Positions 16,339-26,608 are shown, counted from the first letter of the stretch. The stretch: DNA of 64,000 nucleotides from Spartobacteria bacterium (GCA_003169975.1 PNAA01000054.1:58555-122554); one strand, 5' to 3'. The notes: a model not told the origin generated them from the sequence alone. Made by a program: numbers and translations.

Positions 16339-17748
16339 ATGGTTAAGGAAAACGCACCACTCGATATCGAACGCAACCTCGGCAATTTCGCTTACCCGGA
16401 AACGCACACCCACGACGCCGGCACCGGCCTGAGCGAAAAGACGATTCATTACATCTCGGACGTGAAAGAGGATCCCGATTGGGTGCGGGAATTTCGGCTC
16501 AAAGCTCTGCGAACCTTTCTCAGCAAACCGATGCCCACGCATTGGGCGAGCAAGGATTTGGAGGCGATCGTCTTCGACAACATCCGCTACTACTTGAGCG
16601 GCGGCACACAACCGAAACGCAGCTGGGAAGATGTGCCCGATGACGTGAAGCGCACTTTCGAGCGACTCGGCATTCCGGAGCAGGAACGTAAATTCCTGGC
16701 CGGCGTCGAAGCGCAATTCGACAGCGAGGCGGTTTACTCGAACATCAAAAAAGCGGTGGGCGAGCAGGGCGTCATTTTCGTGGGTAGCGCCGACGGTTTG
16801 AAACATCACCCGGAGATTTTCCGGAAATGGTTCGGCAAAGTGATCCCGACTGGCGACAACAAATTCAGCGCGCTCAACAGCGCCGTTTTCAGCGGCGGCT
16901 CGTTCATCTACGTCCCGCCGGGCGTAAAGGTGAAGCACCCGCTGCAGGCCTATTTCCGGATCAACGCCGAGAATTTCGGTCAGTTCGAGCGCACTCTCAT
17001 CATCGTCGATGAAGGCGCGGAGCTGACCTACATGGAAGGCTGCACCGCGCCGAAATTCAACACCGCCACATTGCACAGCGCGGTTGTCGAGTTGGTCGCG
17101 ATGAAGGGCGCGAAACTTCAGTACATCACCGTCCAGAACTGGTCGAACAACGTCTTCAACCTCGTCACCAAACGCGGGCTCGCCCACGAGGAAGCCGAAG
17201 TGAAATGGATCGATTGCAACATCGGTTCGCGCCTCACGATGAAGTATCCGGGCGTGGTCATGAAAGGTCGCAAAGCCCGCGGTGAAGTCCTCTCCATCGC
17301 GCTCGCCGGCGACGGTCAGCATCAGGACACCGGCGCGAAAATGGTCCACGCCGCCGATGAAACGACGAGCAACATCATTTCCAAGAGCATCTCGATCGGT
17401 ACTGGGCGGGCGACCTATCGCGGCCTCGTCCACATCCCGAAGCATCTGAAGAATTGCAAGAACAACACCGAGTGCGATGCGCTCCTGATCAACGCGAGCA
17501 GCCGCACCGACACCTACCCGGCGATCACCGTGCGCGGCACCGGTAATTCGGTGCAGCACGAGGCGAGCGTCAGCCAGGTGAGCGCCGAGCAGATCTTTTA
17601 CATGCAACAGCGCGGCCTGACCGAAGCCCAGGCGATGAGCTTGAGCGTAAACGGATTCGTCAACGATCTCGTCCGGCAATTTCCGATGGAGTACTCGGTC
17701 GAGTTGAAACGACTGATCGAGCTTGAGATGGAAGGCTCCGTCGGCTAG
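16339..17748 (+). CDS. sufB: Fe-S cluster assembly protein SufB
   Basis: A 469-residue SufB with the conserved core [20 protein letters not shown] and [20 protein letters not shown], the [20 protein letters not shown] segment and a C-terminal [22 protein letters not shown]. It forms the scaffold on which Fe-S clusters assemble together with SufC and SufD. The start has an AAGGAGACC ribosome site. Length matches the family (about 470-480). No sulfur donor (SufS/SufE) is in the window, so this is supplied elsewhere. Confidence 0.95.
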   Translation: MVKENAPLDIERNLGNFAYPETHTHDAGTGLSEKTIHYISDVKEDPDWVREFRLKALRTFLSKPMPTHWASKDLEAIVFDNIRYYLSGGTQPKRSWEDVPDDVKRTFERLGIPEQERKFLAGVEAQFDSEAVYSNIKKAVGEQGVIFVGSADGLKHHPEIFRKWFGKVIPTGDNKFSALNSAVFSGGSFIYVPPGVKVKHPLQAYFRINAENFGQFERTLIIVDEGAELTYMEGCTAPKFNTATLHSAVVELVAMKGAKLQYITVQNWSNNVFNLVTKRGLAHEEAEVKWIDCNIGSRLTMKYPGVVMKGRKARGEVLSIALAGDGQHQDTGAKMVHAADETTSNIISKSISIGTGRATYRGLVHIPKHLKNCKNNTECDALLINASSRTDTYPAITVRGTGNSVQHEASVSQVSAEQIFYMQQRGLTEAQAMSLSVNGFVNDLVRQFPMEYSVELKRLIELEMEGSVG

Positions 17749-17778
17749 GTTCCCGCCCGCAGAAACGGACGCAGTTTG

Positions 17779-17799
17779 ACGGCGGTCTTGGACCGCCGT
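17779..17799. repeat. Hairpin between sufB and sufD
   Basis: ACGGCGGTC-TTG-GACCGCCGT is a perfect 9-base inverted repeat in the 68-base gap between sufB and sufD. No T-run follows, so it is more likely an RNA stability or processing hairpin, or a small palindromic repeat, than a terminator. Confidence 0.6.
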
Positions 17800-17816
17800 T
17801 CGAGTCTCTGCCCGCT

Positions 17817-19169
17817 ATGAGCAACCCGTCAGCCGTTCTCGAAAAAACCTCCGCAGTCGCGCCCAAGATGGCCGGAATTCTCGATGGAATCCAGAGTCCC
17901 GGCGACGACCGGTTGCCGGCCTGGTTCCGTGATGAACAGCGGGCCGCGTGGACACAATTCCAGAGCCTGCCGATGCCCGCGCGGACTGATCAGGCCTGGC
18001 GCTTTTCCAGCGTCGGCCTGCTCGATCTTTCGCCTTATTCCGCCGCCGGATCACTGTCGAAAACGGACGGCCGCGAAATCCTCGAGCGTTCGAGCGAGCT
18101 CGACGAAACTTCCGGTCGCCTGGTTTTCGCCGACGATCATTTCCTCGAGCGCGACGTGCTTTCGGAAAAATTGCGCAAAGCCGGCGTCATCTTCCAGCCC
18201 CTCGAGCGGGCGATGATCGAGCACGAAGAACTCTTCCGCCGCCACTTCATGAGCCAGCCGGCCGCGCTCGGCTCCGCCAAATTTTCCGCGCTCCACGAGG
18301 CATTCGTTAGGTCGGGAACATTTCTTTATGTACCGCGCGGGGTGGAAGTGGACCTGCCGCTCGAGACCTTTCACTGGTTGCACGCCGAGAACGCCGCGAT
18401 TTTCCCGCACACGCTCGTCGTGGCCGAAGACCTCTCGAATGTAACGCTGGTCGAGCATTTCCGCTCGACCGACCCCCACCGTGCCGGCTTCGCCTGCGGC
18501 GTGAACGACCTGATCGTCGGTCCCGGGGCGAAAGTCACCTACATCTGCGCGCAGGATTGGAGCGACAAGACGTTGAGCGTCCAGATCAATGCCACAACCG
18601 TCGCACGCGATGCGCGGACGTTGAATCTTCACCTCGGTCTCGGTGGCAAATATTCGCGTCTTGAAAGTCTGAGCCGTCTCACCGGCGAGGGCGCGCACAG
18701 CGACATGCTGGCGGTTTCGATCGGCGACGAGGCGCAGGAATTCGACGCGCGCACCCTGCAGGATCACGCTTCGCCACGCACTTACAGCGATCTCTTGTTC
18801 AAGAACGCGCTCAGCGGCCGATCGCGCAATACCTTTGGCGGCCTGATCCGGGTCGAGCCGCACGCGCATTTCACCGACGCCTACCAAAAAGTGCGCAATC
18901 TCCTGTTGAGCGACGACGCGGAAGCGAACTCCATGCCCGGCCTCGAAATCATGGCCGACAACGTCAAATGCAGTCACGGCGCCACTTCCGGTCAGATCGA
19001 TGACGACGAAATGTTTTACCTGCTCGCCCGCGGCATCCCTGCGCCCGTCGCGCGGGAGTTGCTCGTCGGCGGCTTCCTCAACGAAGTGCTCGAGCGCCTG
19101 CCCGACCCGGTGCTCGTCGCGAAACTTGCGGCGCTGATCGCCGGCAAGTTCGCGCGCCGCGCGCGTTAA
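17817..19169 (+). CDS. sufD: Fe-S cluster assembly protein SufD
   Basis: A 450-residue SufD. The family core is seen in SGTFLYVPRGVEVDLPLETFHWLHAE, VTYICAQDWSDKTLS and the C-terminal CSHGATSGQIDDDEMFYLLARGIPAPVARELLVGGFLNEV, which includes the conserved His. It pairs with SufB and SufC. It is separated from sufB by 68 bases with a strong hairpin, so its expression may differ from the first two genes. ATG start; slightly longer than Escherichia coli SufD (423). Confidence 0.95.
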   Translation: MSNPSAVLEKTSAVAPKMAGILDGIQSPGDDRLPAWFRDEQRAAWTQFQSLPMPARTDQAWRFSSVGLLDLSPYSAAGSLSKTDGREILERSSELDETSGRLVFADDHFLERDVLSEKLRKAGVIFQPLERAMIEHEELFRRHFMSQPAALGSAKFSALHEAFVRSGTFLYVPRGVEVDLPLETFHWLHAENAAIFPHTLVVAEDLSNVTLVEHFRSTDPHRAGFACGVNDLIVGPGAKVTYICAQDWSDKTLSVQINATTVARDARTLNLHLGLGGKYSRLESLSRLTGEGAHSDMLAVSIGDEAQEFDARTLQDHASPRTYSDLLFKNALSGRSRNTFGGLIRVEPHAHFTDAYQKVRNLLLSDDAEANSMPGLEIMADNVKCSHGATSGQIDDDEMFYLLARGIPAPVARELLVGGFLNEVLERLPDPVLVAKLAALIAGKFARRAR

Positions 19170-19209
19170 TTGATTGCTTCGCTTTTAGGCGCCCGTTATT
19201 CTCCCTCGC

Positions 19210-19659
19210 GTGGACGTTAGCGGAACCATCGAAAGGATCCTGAGCCAGAAAAATCGCGAGATCTGGTCGATCTCTCCCGATGCGACCGTCTACGACGCGA
19301 TCGCGCTCATGGCGGAGAAAAATATCGGCGCGCTCCTCGTGGTGGAGAACGGTAAGCTGGTCGGGATCGTCTCCGAGCGCGATTACTCGCGCAAAGTGAT
19401 GCTCAAGGGCAAGACCTCCCGCACCAGCTACGTGCGTGAAATCATGACGACCGAACTGACGACGGCCCATCCGCACGAGACGGTCGAGGAATGCCTGCGT
19501 TTCATGACCGAAAAACGGATTCGCCATCTGCCGGTGGTCGCCGACGGCTCTCTCCGCGGCGTCGTCTCCATCGGCGATCTGGTGAAGCAGGTGATCTCCT
19601 CCCAGAGCGCGACTCTCGAACAGTTGCGGGACTATATTTCCGGCGGCTACCCGTCGTAG
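19210..19659 (+). CDS. Two-CBS-domain protein
   Basis: A 149-residue protein made of two CBS domains (about residues 10-65 and 75-130). Blocks are ATVYDAIALMAEKNIGALLVVENGKLVGIVSERDYSRKV and VEECLRFMTEKRIRHLPVVADGSLRGVVSIGDLV. CBS pairs bind adenosyl ligands such as AMP or ATP and sense energy state. It starts with GTG, judged by where homology begins. It converges end-to-end with the dihydroorotase gene (no gap). The partner it regulates is unknown. Confidence 0.85.
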   Translation: MDVSGTIERILSQKNREIWSISPDATVYDAIALMAEKNIGALLVVENGKLVGIVSERDYSRKVMLKGKTSRTSYVREIMTTELTTAHPHETVEECLRFMTEKRIRHLPVVADGSLRGVVSIGDLVKQVISSQSATLEQLRDYISGGYPS

Positions 19660-20940
19660 CTAGAGCTGCCAGACGGTCTTTCCCGCGACGATCGTCCGGA
19701 TCGCGCGGCCCCTTAGTTTCCAGCCGTGGAACGGGGTGTTGCGCGAGGCTGATTGGAAGGCGCCGGCATCGACCGTCCATTCCAAATCCGGATCGATCAG
19801 CGTGACATCGGCCACCGCGCCTAACGACAGCGTCCCGCATTTTAAGCCGAGCAACTTTGCAGGGTTCACAGTCAGCATTTCGATCAAGCGCGGCAACGCG
19901 ATCCTTCGGTGCCGGTGAACGAGGAGATCGAGAAATAAACCAAGCTCTGTCTCGAGCCCGACGATCCCAAAGGGTGCCGCGTCAAACTCCACTTCCTTCT
20001 CGAACTTCGCATGCGGCGCGTGGTCGCTCGCCAGGATTTCGAGCGTGCCATCGGCAATTCCTTCGAGGAGCGCGTCGATATCGCGCTGCGTCCGGAGCGG
20101 TGGATTCATCTTGCAATCGGTGTCGAAATTCTGAATCGCTTCGTCCGTCAGGGCGATATGATGCGGACAAACTTCGCCGCTGATTTTCACCCCGCGCGCC
20201 CGCGCTTCCCGCAGCAGCCGCACGCTCCCGGCCGCGCTGATGTGCTGGCAATGAATGCGGTGATCGCACAATTCCGCGAGCAGAATGTTGCGCGCGACGA
20301 TCGCCTCCTCGCCCGCCGCCGGCCAACCCGGCAACCCGAGCAACGTGCTCCAGTAACCCTCGTGCACGACTCCGTGCCCGACGAGATCGTAATCCTGGCA
20401 GTGGTCCAGCACCGGCACGCCGACCATCCGCGCGTACTCGACCGCGCGGCGCATCAGCTCGTTATTCTGAATGCAGCGACCGTCGTCCGTGATCGCGACG
20501 ACCCCGGCCTGCGCGAGGGAACCGATCGGTGCCAGTTCTTCGCCTCCGAGATTCTTGGATATCGCGCCGGTCGGCAAGACGTGCACCGCCGCGACTTCGG
20601 CGGCGCGGTCCTTGATCCACGCGATCGTGCTTGGACTATCGGCAACCGGCGAGGTGTTCGGCATGCAAACGACGGTCGTAAATCCGCCCGCCGCCGCGGC
20701 ACGCGCGCCCGATTCGATCGTCTCCTTCCAGCCGAACCCAGGTTCGCGGAAGTGAACGTGCATGTCGATCAGTCCGGGACTAACGATCAGCCCGGCGGCA
20801 TCGATCTCCTCAATTTCTGATTGCTGATCGTTGATTGCTGATTTTTCGCCGATCCGGCCATCGACAATCAAGAGATCGCCCACTTCGTCCCGTCCGTTGG
20901 CGGGATCGATGATCCGTCCGTTGCGAATGAATGTTCTCAT
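19660..20940 (-). CDS. pyrC: Dihydroorotase
   Basis: A 426-residue class I dihydroorotase, third enzyme of UMP synthesis. Metal and substrate residues are present: [56 protein letters not shown] and LASDHAPH with the catalytic Asp. It therefore looks active rather than the catalytically dead PyrC' form. Its start overlaps the pyrB stop by four bases (pyrR-pyrB-pyrC order). A perfect GCCTAACGA motif copy lies in the gene at 19819-19827, where it encodes Ser-Leu-Gly with a rare TTA codon. Confidence 0.93.
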   Translation of the reverse strand: MRTFIRNGRIIDPANGRDEVGDLLIVDGRIGEKSAINDQQSEIEEIDAAGLIVSPGLIDMHVHFREPGFGWKETIESGARAAAAGGFTTVVCMPNTSPVADSPSTIAWIKDRAAEVAAVHVLPTGAISKNLGGEELAPIGSLAQAGVVAITDDGRCIQNNELMRRAVEYARMVGVPVLDHCQDYDLVGHGVVHEGYWSTLLGLPGWPAAGEEAIVARNILLAELCDHRIHCQHISAAGSVRLLREARARGVKISGEVCPHHIALTDEAIQNFDTDCKMNPPLRTQRDIDALLEGIADGTLEILASDHAPHAKFEKEVEFDAAPFGIVGLETELGLFLDLLVHRHRRIALPRLIEMLTVNPAKLLGLKCGTLSLGAVADVTLIDPDLEWTVDAGAFQSASRNTPFHGWKLRGRAIRTIVAGKTVWQL

Positions 20941-21878
20941 CGGGTCGCAATCCCACCGCAGAGATAGAGCACGGCCATGCGCACCGCGAGACCGTTGGTC
21001 ACTTGATCGAGAATGACGCTTTGCGCCCCGTCCGCCAGTTCGCTATCGAGCTCGACCCCGCGATTGATCGGCCCCGGATGCATGATCAGGCAATCCGGTC
21101 GCAAAAGCCTGGCGCGCGCTTTCGTCAGGCCGAAGAGGCGAATGTATTCGCCCAAGCCTGGGAAATATTCCTTCCGCTGTCGCTCATGCTGGATGCGAAG
21201 CAGGTTCACCACATCCACAGTCGGCAGCACCTCCTCGAGGTTGTGCGACACGGCGACGCCGAGCTGCTCAAACTCGCGCGGCACCAGGGTGCTCGGCCCA
21301 ACGAGTGTGACGCGCGCACCCATTTTCAAGAGCGCAAAAATGTTCGAGCGCGCCACGCGACTGAAAAGGATGTCGCCGATAATCGCCACGTGGAGCCCGG
21401 CCACCGTGCCCTTCTTTTCCCGGATCGTGTAGAGATCGAGCAGGCCCTGGGTGGGATGTTCGTGCGCACCGTCGCCGGCGTTGATCACGCTGGACGCGAT
21501 GCGGCTGGCGAGGAACTGCGGCGCGCCGGCCGAGCTGTGCCGGAGAACAATGATGTCGGCATGGTTCGCTTCGAGCACCCGGGCGGTGTCCTTGAGCGTT
21601 TCGCCTTTCGTTAGGCTGGAAGCCGCCGCGGAAATGTTGACGATATCGGCGCTCAGGCGCTTGGCGGCGAGCTCGAAGGAAGTGCGGGTCCGCGTGCTTG
21701 GCTCGATAAAAAGATTGATCAGGGTCTTTCCCTGGAGCGCCGGGACTTTCTTTACTTCACGAGTGCCGACTTGTTTGAAAGCGTCGGCCGTCTCGAGGAC
21801 GAGGTTGATCTCCTCGACGGAGAGCTCGCGCAGGCCTAACAAATCCTTGCGCGTCCAGTGCACCGTACCGCTATTCAT
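20937..21878 (-). CDS. pyrB: Aspartate carbamoyltransferase catalytic subunit
   Basis: A 313-residue ATCase catalytic chain. The carbamoyl-phosphate site is [17 protein letters not shown] (about residues 56-72); also present are [23 protein letters not shown] and [16 protein letters not shown]. It makes carbamoyl-aspartate. No regulatory PyrI follows; the pyrC neighbour suggests the PyrB-PyrC type complex found in many bacteria. Its start overlaps pyrR by 8 bases. It contains two copies of the TCGTTAGGC/GCCTAAC motif (21608 and 21834). Confidence 0.95.
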   Translation of the reverse strand: MNSGTVHWTRKDLLGLRELSVEEINLVLETADAFKQVGTREVKKVPALQGKTLINLFIEPSTRTRTSFELAAKRLSADIVNISAAASSLTKGETLKDTARVLEANHADIIVLRHSSAGAPQFLASRIASSVINAGDGAHEHPTQGLLDLYTIREKKGTVAGLHVAIIGDILFSRVARSNIFALLKMGARVTLVGPSTLVPREFEQLGVAVSHNLEEVLPTVDVVNLLRIQHERQRKEYFPGLGEYIRLFGLTKARARLLRPDCLIMHPGPINRGVELDSELADGAQSVILDQVTNGLAVRMAVLYLCGGIATR

Positions 21879-22446
21879 TTTTCTCCGGTTTCAAAAGCCA
21901 GACGCCATCCGGCTCGTGGTCGATATTCTCCAGACGTACCCGCACTCGCTCGGCACGCGCGGTGGGCAGATTCTTGCCGACAAAATCGGGCCGGATCGGC
22001 AGTTCGCGGTGACCGCGATCGACCAGGGCAGCGAGTTGAATGCACGCGGGGCGGCCAAAGGAGCTGATTGCATCCATCGCCGCGCGACAGGTGCGGCCGG
22101 TGAAAAGCACGTCGTCCACGATGACCACCGTCCGCCGGTCGAGCGGCAGCGGCAGTTGCGAAACCTTGACCACAGGGAGCGCCGCGCGCGTTCCGATGTC
22201 GTCGCGGTGCATCGAGACATCGATCACGCCGGTCGCGACGTTCACCTTCTCGATCGCCTCGATGTCGGTCGCAATGCGGCGCGCCAGCTCGACGCCGCGC
22301 GCCGGGATGCCGACCAGGACGAGCGCGGAGAGGTCGCGATTGCGCTCGATAATTTCGTGCGCGATTCGCCGCAAAGCACGCTGCATCGTTTCCGCATCGA
22401 AGATGCGGACGGCGTCGGATTCGTTAGTTGGGCGGGTTTTGCTCAT
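21871..22446 (-). CDS. pyrR: Bifunctional pyr operon regulator / uracil phosphoribosyltransferase PyrR
   Basis: A 191-residue PyrR with the PRPP-binding motif [20 protein letters not shown] and the N-terminal [16 protein letters not shown]. PyrR binds pyr mRNA in a UMP-dependent way to cause attenuation and also has weak Upp activity. It is the first gene of pyrR-pyrB-pyrC, behind a GAAGGAAA ribosome site. Only 46 bases separate it from the small gene upstream and I see no obvious attenuator hairpin there, so control may act within or further upstream. Confidence 0.92.
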   Translation of the reverse strand: MSKTRPTNESDAVRIFDAETMQRALRRIAHEIIERNRDLSALVLVGIPARGVELARRIATDIEAIEKVNVATGVIDVSMHRDDIGTRAALPVVKVSQLPLPLDRRTVVIVDDVLFTGRTCRAAMDAISSFGRPACIQLAALVDRGHRELPIRPDFVGKNLPTARAERVRVRLENIDHEPDGVWLLKPEKNE

Positions 22447-22492
22447 TTTCCTTCGCGACCTCGCAGGATCGCCTTAAAGGAAGCGCGCGAGG

Positions 22493-22732
22493 TCAGGCCG
22501 ATGCTTTCGTTGGCCTGGTCTCGCGCGCTCTACGCTCGCGCCAATTGGAGCGATGCTTCACGATCCAATCGAGCAGCGCCTTCTCAAAACCGATATCAGC
22601 ACCGGCTTTTTCGCTCTCGATCCACTTGTGCTTCAAAACTTCTTCGCGCTCGGCGAGGAACTCCTTGTAGAGCACTGAATTTTTCAGAAAGCGCTCGTCT
22701 TCGGAAGCGCCCTTATCAACGTTCTCGTTCAT
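22493..22732 (-). CDS. Small conserved protein of unknown function (charged, helical)
   Basis: A 79-residue soluble protein. The middle reads LYKEFLAEREEVLKHKWIESEKAGADIGFEKALLDWIVKHR. The KHKW-x-x-SEKAG-x-D-x-G-x-E pattern resembles the tail of DUF4032-type proteins and of many short conserved proteins. The start MNENVDKG is favoured by a GGTGG ribosome site and by where the pattern begins. It is followed by pyrR after 46 bases and could be co-transcribed. No function is known to me. Confidence 0.6.
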   Translation of the reverse strand: MNENVDKGASEDERFLKNSVLYKEFLAEREEVLKHKWIESEKAGADIGFEKALLDWIVKHRSNWRERRARETRPTKASA

Positions 22733-22834
22733 TGCCACCACTTCAGCCAAATCCTTTCCTGATAATCTTTCTTTAGCATTAGACGAACCAAGGCGGCGAC
22801 TATTTAGGCGAAGTTGGCCTGGCATGGCAAGCTT

Positions 22835-23884
22835 TTACGTGGCCGGTAAAATTTCCCGCAGCCGCTGGGCGATCCGGGTAAACTCAGCCCCGACCGGAGA
22901 TTCCGGCGCTTCCGCCGTCACCGGCATTCCGCGGTCGCCGGCCTCGCGGGTCGCGATATCGATCGGGATTTGGCCAAGCAATGGCACCCGAATTCGCTTC
23001 GCTTCGCGCTCGCCGCCGCCGCTGCCGAAAATGTCGTAACGCTCTCCGTCCGATGGAGAAACGAAGTAGCTCATGTTCTCGATCAGACCGAGCACCGGCA
23101 CGTTGACCTTCTCGAACATGGCCGAGGCTTTGCGCGCATCGATCAGCGCGACTTCCTGCGGCGTGGTGACGATGATCGCGCCGGCCAGCGCGACCGTCTG
23201 CACGATCGTAAGCTGGATATCGCCCGTGCCCGGCGGGAGATCGAGCACGAGATAATCGAGTTCGCCCCATTCGACCTGCCGCAAAAACTGCTGCGTGTAA
23301 CGGGTCACCATCGGACCGCGCAAAATGGCCGGCGCCGCGTCGTCGAGGAGGAAGCCCATCGACATGAGCCGCAATCCATATTGCTCGATCGGGATGATGC
23401 GATTGTCCTCCGTCGCCATCGGGCGTTCGCGCGAGCCGAACATGAGCGAAATGCTCGGGCCGTAAATGTCGCAATCGCACAAGCCAACGGCGGCCTTGGA
23501 TTGCTCGAGCGCGACCGCGAGATTCGCTGCGACGGTGGATTTACCGACGCCGCCCTTCCCGCTGGCGATCGCAACGACGTGCTTGATCCCGGCAATCCTT
23601 GTCGCGCCGACCCCGGCGGCGCCGCTGCCGGCGGGGGGCGCTTGAATGTCTATTTTCACCCTGGCTTCACGCACCCCGGCAAGATTACGCAGCGCACTTT
23701 CCGCTTCGTTCTTGATCGTCTGTGGAATCGCCGGGTCATTCGTGGCCAGCGCCAGCTGCACGGTGACGTTGCCATCACGCGCCTCGATTCCTTTGACCAG
23801 GCCAAACGAAACGATGTCGCGACTGAAGCCGGGATATTTCACCGCCTTGAGCGCTTCTTTAATCTGATCCTCGGAAACGGGCAT
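22835..23884 (-). CDS. apbC: Mrp/NBP35-family iron-sulfur carrier ATPase
   Basis: A 349-residue Mrp protein: an N-terminal DUF59/MIP18-like domain (about residues 1-90), then a ParA-like ATPase with the deviant Walker A GKGGVGKSTVAANLA, LVLDLPPGTGDIQLT and ENMSYF near the C terminus. Family members carry Fe-S clusters to target enzymes. The usual cluster-binding Cys-x-x-Cys after ENMSYF is absent here (VSPSDGERYDIFGSGGG), so cluster handling may differ. The adjacent short gene and pyr genes do not add to the function. Confidence 0.9.
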   Translation of the reverse strand: MPVSEDQIKEALKAVKYPGFSRDIVSFGLVKGIEARDGNVTVQLALATNDPAIPQTIKNEAESALRNLAGVREARVKIDIQAPPAGSGAAGVGATRIAGIKHVVAIASGKGGVGKSTVAANLAVALEQSKAAVGLCDCDIYGPSISLMFGSRERPMATEDNRIIPIEQYGLRLMSMGFLLDDAAPAILRGPMVTRYTQQFLRQVEWGELDYLVLDLPPGTGDIQLTIVQTVALAGAIIVTTPQEVALIDARKASAMFEKVNVPVLGLIENMSYFVSPSDGERYDIFGSGGGEREAKRIRVPLLGQIPIDIATREAGDRGMPVTAEAPESPVGAEFTRIAQRLREILPAT

Positions 23885-23923
23885 GGGACTGGGAAGTTAC
23901 GGCGCGCGCTCGAAGAGTAAAGA

Positions 23924-24253
23924 ATGTCGCCGAGGGTCCGCTGCGAGGACCGGGTATGCGAAGTGCTCTTCAACGGCCCGATGCGTCGGATCAAACTCAG
24001 CGGGCGCGAACACGCGGTTCTGAAAGCGCTTGGCTTTGCCAATGCGGTCCCCGGCGCGGAGGTGCAGGATTACACCCAGATGCAGCCGGACGACCTGACT
24101 GACGTGCTGAATGCGCTGCTCGCGGCCGGCTATATCGAGAGCAAGCCCTATCGCGAACAGGTTACCCTGGCGGAAATGCCGACGGTCGAGTTCGAGGCGA
24201 ACCCGGCCTACGTGCACGAATTGAAAGCCGCGATGGCGCGATCGTGGGTCTAA
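23924..24253 (+). CDS. Small conserved protein, possible winged-helix
   Basis: A 109-residue soluble protein, divergent from mrp with 39 bases between starts. It contains KLSGREHAVLKALGFANAVPGAEV and DDLTDVLNALLAAGYIESKPY, a helix-turn-helix-like layout with a following wing (YREQVTLAEM). That resembles small winged-helix proteins, but there is no clear DNA-binding signature. The function is unknown to me. A perfect TCGTTAGGC motif starts one base after the stop codon. Confidence 0.55.
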   Translation: MSPRVRCEDRVCEVLFNGPMRRIKLSGREHAVLKALGFANAVPGAEVQDYTQMQPDDLTDVLNALLAAGYIESKPYREQVTLAEMPTVEFEANPAYVHELKAAMARSWV

Positions 24254-24403
24254 TCGTTAGGCGAGTTTGCCTTGGACCGCGCGTTCCGCCATCCACCGTG
24301 CGTGAATCTTCGTTCCACCCGCCGCGGACCCAAATTCCCCTTGCCGGAATTGCCGCTATGACGCATGGAAGAATGCTCGTGAATTTCACCCCATCGCCTT
24401 CGC

Positions 24404-25222
24404 ATGTCCCGGCTGGTTATTGAAGCCGGCCGGGCCGAGCGCCACTACTGGCGCGACCTTTGGCGCTACCGCGAGCTGTTTTACTTCCTCGCCTGGCGCG
24501 ACATCCTGGTGCGCTACAAGCAGACCGTGATCGGCGTCACTTGGTCGCTGCTCCGACCGTTCCTGACGATGATCGTCTTTACCGTCATCTTTGGAAAACT
24601 GGCGAAAATGCCCTCCTCGGGGGTGCCCTATCCCATCCTTGTTTTCACCGCGCTGCTCCCCTGGCAGTTTTTCTCCAATTCCTTCTCGGAATCCGGCAAC
24701 AGCCTCGTCGCCAACAGCAATCTCATCTCAAAAATCTATTTCCCTCGTCTCATCATTCCCTCCGGCTCGGTGGTGGTCGGCTTCATCGACTTCCTCATCT
24801 CCGCCGTCTTCCTGATGGCCCTGATGATCTGGTACCACTTCATGCCCGATTGGCGTGTCCTCACGCTCCCGTTCTTCACTCTGGTTTCGCTCGCCGCGGC
24901 TCTCGGGGCGGGCTTCCTCATCGCGGCGCTGACCGTCAAGTACCGCGATTTTCGGTTCATCGTCCCGTTCATCGCGCAATTCGGCCTTTACGTCTCCCCG
25001 GTGGGATTCAGCAGCACGATTGTGCCCGACAAATGGAGATTGCTCTACAGTCTGAACCCGATGGTTGGAGTCATTGACGGATTCCGCTGGGCGCTGCTGC
25101 GCGGCCAGGCGGAGCTTTATCTGCCCGGTTTCTTCCTCTCCCTGGTCATCGTCACCGCACTCCTCGTCTTCGGCATCTGGTATTTCCGAAAAACGGAAAG
25201 GACCTTTGCCGACGTCATATGA
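24404..25222 (+). CDS. wzm: O-antigen/polysaccharide ABC exporter permease (Wzm-like)
   Basis: A 272-residue ABC-2 type permease with six predicted membrane spans. The N-terminal YREELFYFLAWRDI-type stretch (here YRELFYFLAWRDILVRYKQTVIGVTWSLLRPF) is the hallmark of polysaccharide exporters of the Wzm/KpsM/TagG group. Forty-eight bases downstream lies the ATPase with a Wzt-type C-terminal domain, so the two form the exporter. It opens a locus of glycosyltransferases. The polymer is built on a lipid carrier in the cytosol and exported whole. Confidence 0.88.
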   Translation: MSRLVIEAGRAERHYWRDLWRYRELFYFLAWRDILVRYKQTVIGVTWSLLRPFLTMIVFTVIFGKLAKMPSSGVPYPILVFTALLPWQFFSNSFSESGNSLVANSNLISKIYFPRLIIPSGSVVVGFIDFLISAVFLMALMIWYHFMPDWRVLTLPFFTLVSLAAALGAGFLIAALTVKYRDFRFIVPFIAQFGLYVSPVGFSSTIVPDKWRLLYSLNPMVGVIDGFRWALLRGQAELYLPGFFLSLVIVTALLVFGIWYFRKTERTFADVI

Positions 25223-25270
25223 CGAGGCCAAGGCGATGCAAACCGGCCTGATACCTCACACCTAAACTTC

Positions 25271-26608
25271 ATGTCGTCTTCCGACAACGCGATTTGCGTC
25301 GAAAACCTCAGCAAGCGCTACATTATCAGCCACCAGCGCGCTGCGGGCGATGGCCTGCGGCATGTCTTGCAGGACAAGGCGCTGGCGCCATGGCGCCGCC
25401 TGCAGGCGAAATTAAAAGGGAGAAAGGAGAAGACCAGCACTTCCGAAAACCCTTCTACTTTAGACTCTAGCCTTTCTACTTCTTCAGCGCCCACCGAAGA
25501 GTTTTGGGCGCTGAAAGACGTGTCTTTCGAAGTGAAGCGTGGCGAAGTCCTCGGCATTATAGGCCGCAACGGCGCGGGGAAGAGCACGTTGCTTAAAATT
25601 CTCAGCCGCATCACCGAGCCCACCAAGGGTCGGATTACCATCGAGGGACGTGTCGCCAGCCTCCTTGAAGTTGGCACGGGCTTCCACCCTGAGCTGACCG
25701 GTCGCGAGAATATATTCCTGAACGGCGCGATCCTGGGCATGACGCGCCAGGAGATTAAGAGCAAGTTCGACGAGATTGTCGCATTTGCCGAGGTGGAAAG
25801 GTTTCTCGACACCCCCGTGAAGCGCTATTCCTCGGGTATGTATGTCCGGCTTGCATTCGCCGTGTCGGCCCACCTCCAGACCGACATCCTCATTGTGGAC
25901 GAGGTGCTCGCTGTCGGTGACGCACAATTTCAGAAAAAATGCATGGGCAAAATGGAGAGCGTCTCGCGCCAGGAAGGCAGAACCGTATTATTTGTGAGTC
26001 ACAACATGGGGGCCGCGCAAACCCTCTGCCAGCGAGGTGTTCTTCTGCGCAATGGAAACGTGATTGCAGACTCTACTTCTGAAGATGCCGTTCGCATTTA
26101 TCTGCACAGCTTGGAGGTCGGATCATCGAGGAATCTTCTTGATATTGAGGATCGCCACGGCAAGGGCGAAGTTCGGCTAACTCGGGTGGATATTCTTTCG
26201 GGAAGGGGTGAACCCGTAGAAGCACTCATGACTGGAGAACCGGCCCGTTTTGTGTTTCATGTCACGAAAATCCGGCCGCGGATGAGCATAAACTTCTTGT
26301 TGCACGCTCCTAGCGGGGCGCCCATCCTGTTTTTTGACAGCAAAGTTGCCAGTTATAAGGATGTTTGTAATCCAAATCTTGGCAACTCTTTCGTCTGCGA
26401 GATTGCAGAGCTCCCCCTCCTTCGGGGGCGCTACAGGATGTATGCTAATCTATACATAGCAGGTGAATGGCAGGATGGCGTGGATGCTGCGGCTATGGTC
26501 GAAGTGGAAGAGGGCTATTTTGACAGGCGGCCTGCGTGCTCCACCCCTTGGGGGGTATTTACCACGCATCACAGTTGGACCTTACCTTATGAGGCTGCTG
26601 GTGGTTGA
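25271..26608 (+). CDS. wzt: Polysaccharide ABC exporter ATPase with Wzt C-terminal domain
   Basis: A 445-residue ATPase. Walker A is GRNGAGKST, signature YSSGMYVRLAFAVSAH, Walker B ILIVDEVLAVGD and H-loop LFVSHNMGAAQ. A Lys/Ser/Thr-rich insert (about residues 45-75) interrupts the early strands. Residues from about 290 form a separate beta-rich domain like the Wzt carbohydrate-binding domain, which recognises the finished polymer end and gives the exporter substrate specificity. It is paired with the Wzm-like gene upstream. The last 20 bases overlap the next glycosyltransferase gene. Confidence 0.9.
   Translation: MSSSDNAICVENLSKRYIISHQRAAGDGLRHVLQDKALAPWRRLQAKLKGRKEKTSTSENPSTLDSSLSTSSAPTEEFWALKDVSFEVKRGEVLGIIGRNGAGKSTLLKILSRITEPTKGRITIEGRVASLLEVGTGFHPELTGRENIFLNGAILGMTRQEIKSKFDEIVAFAEVERFLDTPVKRYSSGMYVRLAFAVSAHLQTDILIVDEVLAVGDAQFQKKCMGKMESVSRQEGRTVLFVSHNMGAAQTLCQRGVLLRNGNVIADSTSEDAVRIYLHSLEVGSSRNLLDIEDRHGKGEVRLTRVDILSGRGEPVEALMTGEPARFVFHVTKIRPRMSINFLLHAPSGAPILFFDSKVASYKDVCNPNLGNSFVCEIAELPLLRGRYRMYANLYIAGEWQDGVDAAAMVEVEEGYFDRRPACSTPWGVFTTHHSWTLPYEAAGG

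Noticed and set aside
16303..17679. A 458-codon open frame on the minus strand opposite sufB
   Set aside because: It mirrors the GC-rich coding strand of sufB, has no family pattern and sufB is unmistakable; an antisense shadow.
17779..17799. Rho-independent terminator after sufB
   Set aside because: A perfect stem is present but no T-run follows, so a terminator is not supported.
20011..20820. A 269-codon plus-strand frame opposite pyrC
   Set aside because: Low-complexity Arg/Ala/Asp composition and no motifs; pyrC is clear on the other strand.
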